A program made the translations under genes and the position numbers. From Aegilops tauschii subsp. strangulata (taxonomy: Eukaryota > Streptophyta > Magnoliopsida > Poales > Poaceae), in the NCBI RefSeq assembly GCF_002575655.3, contig NC_053037.3, positions 327,077,294-327,141,293 on the forward strand: 64,000 nucleotides of DNA. Reading direction: 5' to 3'. Shown piece by piece: positions 55,801-64,000 of this stretch (the first letter of the stretch is position 1; every line of letters begins with the position of its first letter). The notes beneath the pieces were generated by a model, which made no database searches, was not told where the DNA came from, and was given only the letters and a program-made list of their open reading frames with translations.

Positions 55801-57262
55801 GTAATTCCTCCTGTACAACTCCTGATAAGGAATTGACCTGAGTCCTCTTTGGCACATGCCGGGATACATACTTGATCCTTCTTCCTTCTGGGGTGGTAAG
55901 CAAAATCGACTTACTAGCGCATTCAATGTTCCCTCCATACTTCGATAACCAATCCATGTCTAATATCACATCCAATCCTTGCAATTCCAATACTATTAGG
56001 TCTGAGGGAAACACGTAGTTACCAATCCTTAATGGTAACCGATCACACCATAGACTAGCCATATACTCTGCTCCTGGCGAGGTTACTAACATGGGTGACC
56101 TAAGGGCTTGGGTTGGCAGTTTATACTTATCCACAAATCCCCTTGATATGTATGAATGCGATGCACCAGTATCAAAAAGAACAAGTGCAGTAAATGTCTT
56201 AACCAAAAACTTACCTATCACTGCATCAGGCTGTGCTTCAACCTCCTCCACGTAAACGTGGTTCACTTGTCCTTTGTTGAAAGGGTTGGGCTTCTTCCCA
56301 GAGCTTCCATTGCCATTTCCATTCTTAGCTTCCGGGCATTCAGTTGCATAATGTCCAGTCTTCTGGCATTTGTAACAAGTAATGTGGCTCAGATCTCTCT
56401 TAGTTGGGGTTGATGGGTTGGTACGGTTCTGTCCGTTGCTTTCTCCATTCCCATTACCATTCTTGGGTCCACTATGGTTGTGCGAACCTCCTGCTCCATG
56501 GGTATGCTGAAAATGTCCTCGTGAATTCGGGGTAAAACGTGGCTTCTGATGAGCTCCAGAATTGTTCCCTTGTCCATACTTCCTCTTGCGGCTTTCAATC
56601 TGCTGCTGCTTCCCTTCAATCATGAGAGCTCTATCTACCAACTCCTGGTAGTTGTTGAAAGTTGCTACCATCAACTGCATGCTCAGCTCATCATTCAGTC
56701 CTTCCAGAAACTTCTCCTGCTTGGCTGCATCTGTAGCAACATCATCTGGGGCATAACGTGCTAACTTACTAAAGTCCTCCACATACTGGCCTACGGTGCG
56801 TCCTCGTTGGCGTAGGTTGCAAAACTCACGCTTCTTCATAGCCATAGCTCCTGCTGAAACATGGGCAGTACGGAAAGCTTGCTGAAACTGGTCCCATGTG
56901 ACAGTGTCGATAGGGTGAGTGGCTGTGTAATTCTCCCACCATGATGTTGCGGGTCCATCAAGTTGATGTGCGGCAAAACGCACTCTCTCCGCATTTGTGC
57001 ATCCTGCAGTGGTCAGCTCCCTTCCAACCTTGCAGAGCCAATCATCTACAACAATCGGCTCGGCACTGCTGGAAAACACCGGCGGATTCAACCTCAAGAA
57101 TCGGGCCAAATGATCAACAGGTGGTGGTGGTGGGTTGTTGTTGTTGTTGTTATTGTTGTTGCCTTGGTTCTGTACTAACACTTGCATTAGGGCATCCTGC
57201 TGCTGAATCAACTAAGTGATCTCCGGTGGAAAAACAAATCCGGCGTCGCATCTCGGAGGCAT
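52857..57262 (-). pseudogene. gag-pol: Chromovirus gag-pol, one frame with four TAG stops
   Basis: ATG at 57262 (MPPRCDAGFVFPPEIT) directly follows an acceptor-like CAG. Gag has a poly-asparagine run, [16 protein letters not shown] and the knuckle [14 protein letters not shown]. Protease: [15 protein letters not shown] near 55232-55243. RNase [11 protein letters not shown] and [10 protein letters not shown]. Integrase: FITGLPRTRSGYD, SDRGTQFTSKFW. Chromodomain-like tail: IKFCKVQWSHHTEDEATWER. TAG codons at 57212-57214, 55118-55120, 54095-54097 and 53996-53998 interrupt it without frameshift. The stop TAA at 52868 lies in the polypurine tract (AAGGGGGTAGGTT on the minus strand, 52857-52869). 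It would make the capsid and replication enzymes. Confidence 0.9.
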
Positions 57263-57462
57263 CTGCTCGGTTTAGAAAGGATGAGAATTTAGAATAGAAT
57301 GAGGTCTAGAGGGAAAACACTACCCATATGCACATGAGATAAACACAAACAATACCACTCAATCAATTCAAACAAGGCATACAATCGATCTAACTATCAT
57401 TACAAAGTGCTCGGACTATACTATATACATGGGGAAATACTACTACTGATTATGGTGGTCTA

Positions 57463-58194
57463 CTAGAAATTTTGATCGGTCGAAGACTCCATGATATCTG
57501 CTCCAGCTTCATCAACAAAATCATCTTCACTGGGGTCCGAGTCAGTGTCGTCGATGATGCTGTAGTTCTCGGGGCAAGTAGAATCGTCATCTTCTCCTCC
57601 TGGTGCTGGGTCAACCATGAAAACTTCGATCTTCTTTATCAGGTCTTCATTCTTCTCCAGTAATGTTGCGATTTCCTCCTCATATCCATCGCGTGTAGAC
57701 TTGATGACTTCCTCCAGTTCCGTGATCTTGGTCAATGCCTTCTTCAGATCTATCATGCCTGCGCACATTTGGTTCTCCTGGCGACGAATGTGCTGGTTTA
57801 ACTCCTGGATGAAAGCTGCAATTGATCTATCCTTCTTGGTGCTGATCATCTCCCATTGCTCATCTCGGCACCCACAAATCTGGTATATTGTATCCTTGAG
57901 ATCATTGTGGTAAACTTCTCCAATGCGTCCCATGGTGATCTGGGCTGCCATGCTCTTTCCTAAACTCCAGGTTGGTGCATCAAAGGAAAACTCTATAGGC
58001 TCAGTGACTGGCATGAACGTCCTTCCTGGAACTTGAACTTGAATCATCCAGCGCTCCTCTTCTGGTAGTGTGGCGTTGTAGGTTCCGGTGAAGCTTGGAA
58101 TTCCGATGTTCAGGTATCTAGTGACTTCCTTCAAGTGGCGTCCAAATGGTGTATCTTCATCCGGTTGCATGAACTTGTTCCTTGCATCCGCCAT
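57463..58194 (-). CDS. Pre-gag ORF (ORF0) of the minus-strand chromovirus
   Basis: A 243-residue intact ORF lies between the primer site and gag, in sense. ATG at 58194 follows a textbook 3' splice site: TTTCTGAC branch, pyrimidine tract, CTCTTTTAG. The N-terminal half contains IPSFTG, ERWMIQVQVPG, EPIEFSFDAPTW and a helix with GKSMAAQITMGRIG. The middle is a coiled coil (MIDLKKALTKITELEEVIKS). The tail is strongly acidic. Layout and several motif positions parallel the ORF at 23200-23973. No named family is recognised. The V-x-V, F/Y, K-S/D-x-AA pattern is loosely dsRNA-binding-like (speculative). Confidence 0.7.
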   Translation of the reverse strand: MADARNKFMQPDEDTPFGRHLKEVTRYLNIGIPSFTGTYNATLPEEERWMIQVQVPGRTFMPVTEPIEFSFDAPTWSLGKSMAAQITMGRIGEVYHNDLKDTIYQICGCRDEQWEMISTKKDRSIAAFIQELNQHIRRQENQMCAGMIDLKKALTKITELEEVIKSTRDGYEEEIATLLEKNEDLIKKIEVFMVDPAPGGEDDDSTCPENYSIIDDTDSDPSEDDFVDEAGADIMESSTDQNF

Positions 58195-58289
58195 TCCTAA
58201 AAGAGTAGAAAATGGAGAGGAGTCAGAAATGAGAAGAGAGTAGTGTTCTAGGGTTTAAGCTTAGTGGTCGTGTCCTACAGTCAGCGTGT

Positions 58290-58304
58290 GCTGTGATACC
58301 ATCT
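58290..58304 (-). promoter_or_regulatory. Primer-binding site (tRNA-iMet type)
   Basis: On the minus strand the LTR end CGCTACA is followed by AGATGGTATCACAGC. TGGTATCA matches the canonical plant site TGGTATCAGAGC at its most critical end. Confidence 0.8.
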
Positions 58305-61086
58305 TGTAGCGACCAGACCTCAAACAGTATGATCTTCTGTGCACCAGTGTCATCCCCGGATCAGTAATGCTGACACGCACAGTACTCGAAGGATTTATAA
58401 CAGAGTAGCAATCACACACTAATTACATCGAGTGTCTCAAAAGAGAACTAAGTATGATAAATATGGCTTAAGGCCATCTAAAAACGATAACAGCGGAAGA
58501 CTTGGAAGATAAATGAGTCCATCAACTCCAACGGCATCACTGAGTATAAGACCACGACCTAAGGCACCTTACTCGTTGTCTGAAAAGTCTATAACATGAA
58601 ACGTTGCAGCCCGAAAATGGGTCAGCACATGGAATATGCTGGCAATGTAACACATAGAGAGTAATGAACAGAATAATGCTATACTACATGCATATTTGGC
58701 TGGTGGAAAGCTCTATGGTTACAGTTTTGCGAAAAGCCAATTTTTCCCTACTACAAAGTAATAAATTTTATTTAACTATCATGGTGGTTGTTAAACATTG
58801 AGAATGGGTGACACCATATCAATCCCAATTAAGTTTCAATATTAATCCCAACAAAATTAATTAAAGTAAGATGATGAGATTCACATGATAATCCAAGTAC
58901 TAGATACTCAAGTTGTCCATAACTGGGGACACGGCTAACCATGATTAGTTTGTACACTCTGCAGAGGTTTGTGCACTTTTCCCCACAAGACTCGATCTCC
59001 TCCGTTGAGATTCTCGCACTACATGGTGTTTGAGAAACGGATGACCGAGACACAGTCTTTCATAAGCATTAACTCTAACCCCGGGTAGACAGTACCAACC
59101 TACATCCCCTACATCTGCTAGCCTACCACTGGAAGAGGTCATGCAACCTACTCAACTATGATAGAGCCCATAATAGCTTGTGGCTGCACACGGAAGTTTC
59201 GAGCATGAATAATCTTATGATCCCTTTGAGCCTGGGTGGCACTCCATAGGATAATCACGCGGAACCCCGGGATTTCCAAAAATACAGGCAACACTGGATT
59301 CTCCAGGTGCCTCAATCCACCCAGATGTCAGTTTAAGTTGCCACCTTAAGTTTAACCATTAATTAACAATCTCACAACTGTCATGGAAAGATCTCTCAAA
59401 CCCAATCCACGTCTACTAGCATAGCATAGCAATATGAGCAAACGTAGAAGTAACTCCCAAAGGTTTGATAACAAAATAGGTAATAGGTACTACCTCATCT
59501 ACTTCCCGATACCCACAATTTAATCAGATCCTAATCATGCAATGTTTGAGGATTGGTCTAATGCAATAAAACTGGGTAGTAAAGAGGTATGATCAAAGTG
59601 TTACTTGCCTTGCTGATGATCCGTGAAACCTAGAGATTCGAAGTAGCAAGCGGCGCACTCCGGGTACTCTATCACAAACAAACAAGAATACAATAAGCAC
59701 TCATCTAATGCACAGGTAAAACTCAAATAAAAGATCTAACCAGAAAATTCAACTTAAGAACTCCGGTTTGCAAAAAGAATCAAATCAAACGAAACAACGA
59801 AAGTCAAACTGCGAAAGAAACAAGCTTCGTTTATTAATCTGGATCTAAGTCAAATTTTACAGTAGCAAAAACTTGTTTGAGTTGGTTAAACAGAAAGAGA
59901 ATTTCGAGACGAAACTCTAGGCGCTTGAATCGCCTAATTCCGATAAACGAGCGAAAGTTATACTAGAACGAAAATCGGATCAGAAATCGCGATCTGGAAT
60001 AATCGCGGAAAAATCCGAGAAAAAGAAAAACTGACGAACAGTTTATCGGACGTTCGTTAACTGTAACTAAACGATGAACGCGTTCGTTAAAATGAACGAA
60101 CGAGCGAACGCTCGCTAAAAAGACTAAACCGAAAAAAACCAAACCGATCTAAAAAAAATAAACCGGGGTTTCAAAAAAAAAACTACACGGTTTTCCGGCG
60201 AAAACTGGCGCGACGGCTACCTCGGGTCGGGCGGGATCCGGCGGGGTCGGGCGGCTCCGGCGGGGTTCGGGAGGCGGCGTGGGGCGGCGGGGCTGCGGGT
60301 CCGGGCGGCGGGGTCGACGGGAGGCGTCGGGCGGCGGCTTCCCGCGGCGGCAGCGTCCGGCGATGGCCGCGGCGGTAGGTGGTGCGGGCGGCGGGGTTCG
60401 GGGTGGGGAACGAGGTGGCGGGGCGGGGTACTTATAGGTTCGGGGGGCGTCCATCTTGGAGAAGGGGGCGACCCCGAGCGGCGGCGGCGGCGTCGTCCCG
60501 GACTCCGGCGGGAGTCCGGCTCGGCCACGATTCGGGCGAGGCGGCGCGGCAGGTGGGCAGGCTGGGCCTTCGGCCCAGTTCGGTCCGCGGGCGATTTTTT
60601 TTTAAATTACGCCGAACTAAAATAAATCCTAGAAAAATAAATAAAAATCTAAAAATGCCAAAACAAAATTTTCACCGTCTAATTAAAATAATTAGAACGC
60701 GATGAACATTTTCTTGGCCCTAAAATGCAATTTTGAAAACATGCAAATTTTTCTAATGCAAATAAAATGCAATAAAATCCAAAAAAAAAATCGAATATTT
60801 GATTTTAATATTTTTCCTCCAATATCTCAATTATTTTGGAGAAGTCATATTTTCTCCTCTCATATACTTTTATATGAAATATTTTTCAGAGTGAAAAATA
60901 ATTAAAACCAAAATCCTCGTTTCATAATTTGATGAAAATCAAATATGAAAACCGGGGAATCCCCAACTCTCTCCGAGGGTCCTTGAGCTGCTTAGGATTT
61001 CGAGGATTAGCCAAAATGCAATAAAATATGCTATGCAATGATGATCTAGTGTATAACATTCCAAATTGAAAATTTGAGATGTTACA
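58305..61086 (-). repeat. 5' LTR of the minus-strand chromovirus
   Basis: 2782 bp, collinear with 50111-52856 apart from small indels (for example near 60050 and 60765). The GC-rich island is at about 60200-60600. Confidence 0.92.
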
Positions 61087-64000
61087 CTTCCTTGTCAAAA
61101 CTTTGTTTGTGACACACAAATTCAAATACCCCGTTTACTTGGGGGCTTCCTTTATGAAGCCTTTCCTCTTGCATATGATTATACTTGTATGGCTTCGTTC
61201 CTTGATCGTGTATTACGCCACAATATGCACCATGTTGACTTAAGTGTTCCGCAAGCTGGGTTGCCTTGTTCCAGTGTTTACCCCTACGTTCCCGATTGTT
61301 CGGCTAGGGAGTAAAGGGAGCACCTCTGCGATTGTCACGATCAGGTCATCCGAGCTCGGACCTCGGACTAGGTGAAGCCGAAAGCTAGCGCTCTTATTGT
61401 TTTCAATCATGGTCGGCACACAACGGAACTCATGAGTACAAAAAATCTATTGCACAAGTCTCATAGTAACAATGAGCAACCGAAGAAAGGTATCGATGGG
61501 GGTACTATTTTCTTCGAAGATGCTTCTTACACTTTGTCAGTAATATAGCATAAGTTCCCTTAGCGCGCTTTGTCTGTTACAGCCTTATGGCCTGATTGCC
61601 TGGTTATCGGAAACACCGTCGATATTCTCGACAGGTGGAGTACATAACACTTTTCGGCCCTTGACCGAAGAGGGAGAAGCCGACGGTCGGTTAAGACGCG
61701 TTTAAAGTTCGGGTGAACACAGATATGATATAAGTACTTCGGTAAATACAATCGTTATACATAAAATTCTTTTACCCAAGTCACTCGGGGGCTCTTAAAT
61801 TAGTATGAGCCGTTTTATAGTAAATGTGTTTTCTTCTTGGTCGTTGCAAAGTCTTTTTCTACCGCTTCTTTTTCGACTCGAGTATATGGTCAATAGCCGG
61901 ATAGCCTGTCTTCTCTCTAAAAGCCGCTCGACTTTAGTTCGCTAAACTGGCCTCAGAGAAGTACTCCTCCTTTGGGATAAGGAGCTTGAAGCCGTAGGCT
62001 GACCCGCTTGAAAGTCTTGAGATCGGATGTGTCATGTTAAACCACGACAGAAGCACAATCTTTTTTTTTCTCTTTTCTTTTTTCTCCAATTTTCGGATTG
62101 GCACCGAACACTTGATTTAGTTCGGACGTAAAGTTTTTACGAAGTTTTTTTTGGTTTCCCAAACCTATGGCACTTTTAACTTGTTTATGTGTTTCCAGCA
62201 TAAGTCTCGCAGTGCAACGCCAGACACCTTTAGAGATTCGGCAAAAACATTCTCGGATATTGCTATATATGCATCGGTTTCGAATTGTGTCTTTGGTCAA
62301 TAGTTCGGTTGCCCGGCTCCTGTGCTTGCCTCCTACGTTCCGCTTTGTTCGGCTAGGTGTGCAAAGGGAGAACCACTGCGATTGTGCTTCCAGCTCGCAT
62401 GGTTAAGCGCCTCAGTGGAGAAAGCCAAAAACTGACTGTCACAATAAGCGTAAACTGATCAGTGATCCGATGACGGTGTTAAATGACAGGACGTTCATAA
62501 CATTGGCCGAAGTGTTTACGGCTTGACCTCGGCTGTCGCCGAACACTAACCGGGGGCTCGTAGCTATCTTCCCCAGTTTAAAGCTCCTATGACTAAGTGA
62601 AAGTTATAAAGCCCTCATATCTGATTGCCTCGTTTCAGCAAACACAACCGCCTTCGGGCACCGAGACGTCGGCTAAGGGTTGTTTTGTTATTGTGGAAAC
62701 ACCCTGCATAGTATCTACAAAGGGGTAGAAGCCAACGATAGGCCACTTTCAACTGATAAACGGTCACAACAGAGTCAAAAATAAATATATCATCGGCATT
62801 TGTATTTAATATACAAGGGCCGCCTTCCATAATCATCGTTATAAAGCCATACATATGCATCAATTTGACTTAAGATTTCGGCCAAGCTGGGTTGCATGGC
62901 TCCTGTGATTACCCCTACGTTCCCGATTGTTCGGCTAGGCGGTAAAGGGAGCACCTCTGTGATTGTTACTACCGGGTCATCCGAGTTAGTACCTCAGACT
63001 GGGTGAAGCCTAAAGCTAGCAATCTTAAAGGATCACATTGGTCGGCAACGACGGAAGTGAAAATTTTGGTTCATTAATACCATAGAGTTCGGGAACTTTC
63101 CCCGAATTAAATGCTCAATATTTTCCTCCCACATTGATCGGAGGTGAGTTTTCATGATCATGATAAGCATGACGACCCAAAGAAAGGAATCGATAGCGGG
63201 ACTATTTTCTTTGGAAGTTGTTTCTTACGTTAAAATGTAATATAAAATAACTCTCTGTGTACCTTTGTTTATAAAACCGTATGGACGGATTGCCTTGTTT
63301 GTCGTAAATCTTTGCCCTCATAAAGGCTTTATAAAGTAGGACAAACACTCCTCGGCTACTGGCCGAGGAGGTGGAAGCCGATGGTCGGTCAACAAAGTTT
63401 TGTACAATGCGGATCCGAGCATTAATGATGTAAAGTACTAGGGTACATAGAATCATTACACATAAAAATTGCGAGTAAAATTCATTTACAGCAATCCATC
63501 TTTTAAACCCCTTGGGGCGTACCTTGGCGAGCTCGGATTTCAACCATCTCTAAGCTCCTTTAAGAGATCTTTATTATCTTTCCGAGACGTTTGTGTTAAA
63601 CACAACAAAATTTTCTATCAAACGGATATCGATCCTTAATTCGGCCACCCGTGCCCACATTAGGGCTCGGGGGCTACTCGGCTTTGCGCTCATTATTTAT
63701 AAATATTAATGGGGCACATCAATCCCCTGATCTGGTGTTGCCACCCTTCCAGTGGCTCGGGGGCTACTGCATTGCCTATTCAATGCAGAAAATTCAAAGT
63801 GCTAAGTGTTCGGCATCACCGAACTACGGACAAGTGCGTCTTCGGACGACAATAAGTACCATATGGGACTTACCCAGCATCAAGCTGATATATCACAGCG
63901 ACTTCTCACGACCCTTTCTCAGGGGCCCGTCCACCGATCACTATTACCTCCAATATATTACACTGCGTTTCTATTCCTATGTATGCTGCCGAGCTAGGAG
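61087..64000 (+). repeat. Internal region of the Fatima-related element with long degenerate tandem units
   Basis: A unit marked by CCTACGTTCC..TTGTTCGGCTAG and GGGAGCACCTCTGCGATTGT occurs at 61283, 62332 and 62914 (spacing 1049 and 582). The units at 61230-61800 and 62860-63560 are homologous along their whole length: GGTCGGCA..AACGA, AAAGGTATCGATGGGG, GAAGCCGAYGGTCGGT, ATCRTTAYACATAAAA. PPT-like GGGGGCT motifs occur at 61784, 62551, 63666 and 63756. Short ORFs here (62037-62300, 63202-63543) look accidental. Confidence 0.65.

Larger units (their letters stand above)
50111..61086 (-). mobile_element. Tekay/Del-type chromovirus (Ty3/gypsy), minus strand
   Basis: LTRs of 2746 bp (50111-52856) and 2782 bp (58305-61086), TSD CTTCC, a tRNA-iMet-type primer site, a pre-gag ORF, gag-pol in one frame and a polypurine tract. 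It is complete in structure but has four in-frame stops in gag-pol. By eye the first 1.6 kb of the LTRs differ at about 30 positions, so it is of broadly similar age to the 18694-32846 element. It belongs to the same broad lineage but a different family. Confidence 0.92.
47231..64000 (+). mobile_element. Fatima-related gypsy element, plus strand, 3' end outside the window
   Basis: 5' LTR 47231-47711, then internal sequence 47712-50110 and 61087-64000, split by the chromovirus at 50111-61086 (TSD CTTCC). The LTR's last ~200 bp and the primer site match the Fatima-like element, so they belong to one lineage. In 5.3 kb of visible internal sequence there is no gag capsid, protease, RT or integrase, only a short ORF and repeats, so it is probably a large non-autonomous derivative. 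Confidence 0.75.

Noticed and set aside
57099..57180. Poly-asparagine/GTT repeat as a microsatellite locus
   Set aside because: It is the coding asparagine/proline run near the gag N-terminus of the chromovirus rather than an independent repeat.

Overview
The window looks like intergenic DNA from a large grass genome, most likely the wheat/barley tribe (Triticeae). It is almost entirely nested LTR retrotransposons, and I see no host gene, rRNA, tRNA or CRISPR array. The host call rests on recognisable Triticeae families: BARE/WIS/Angela-type copia LTRs, a Fatima-type gypsy LTR and an Athila-type element whose LTR starts TGATACGTCTCC. Family names are from memory. Boundaries, target-site duplications (TSDs), primer sites and reading frames are read from the sequence.

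Left stack (1-41947). The oldest visible element is a plus-strand gypsy ('host gypsy'). Its surviving parts are 10758-12127 and 41067-41947, with the 3' LTR at 41450-41947. A minus-strand Athila-like element (8324-10757) inserted into it, and a BARE/Angela-like copia (1-8323) inserted into that. A minus-strand Fatima-like gypsy (12128-41066, TSD CGGAG) also inserted into the host gypsy. The Fatima-like copy was then hit twice: by a 14.15-kb plus-strand Tekay/Del-type chromovirus with 4.07-kb LTRs (18694-32846) in its gag gene, and by a 6-kb Athila-like element (34769-40729, TSD ATACC) in its 5' LTR.

Middle (41948-45804). This is a short non-gypsy stretch. It holds a small PIF/Harbinger-like MITE (42091-42299), an inverted-repeat block (42528-42679), about 1.6 kb I cannot assign, and the 5' end of a short-LTR copia (44268-44418) with a tandem-repeat-bearing internal region.

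Right stack (45805-64000). A second BARE-type LTR (45805-47230) is interrupted by a plus-strand Fatima-related gypsy (from 47231, running off the window) that carries long degenerate tandem repeats instead of pol in the visible part. This element is split by an 11-kb minus-strand Tekay/Del-type chromovirus (50111-61086, TSD CTTCC).

Three architectures stand out. (1) Both chromoviruses carry a sense ORF between the 5' LTR and gag, and in both elements the ORF and gag each start next to a 3'-splice-acceptor-like sequence, suggesting spliced subgenomic messages. (2) Two different gypsy elements carry an antisense, intron-containing gene of the 'putative gypsy type transposon' family, each with its own TATA-like promoter near the 3' LTR. 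(3) Several LTR promoters sit in or beside strong inverted repeats. All coding regions except one small ORF of unknown function are broken. Many of the stops fit C-to-T decay of methylated cytosines.
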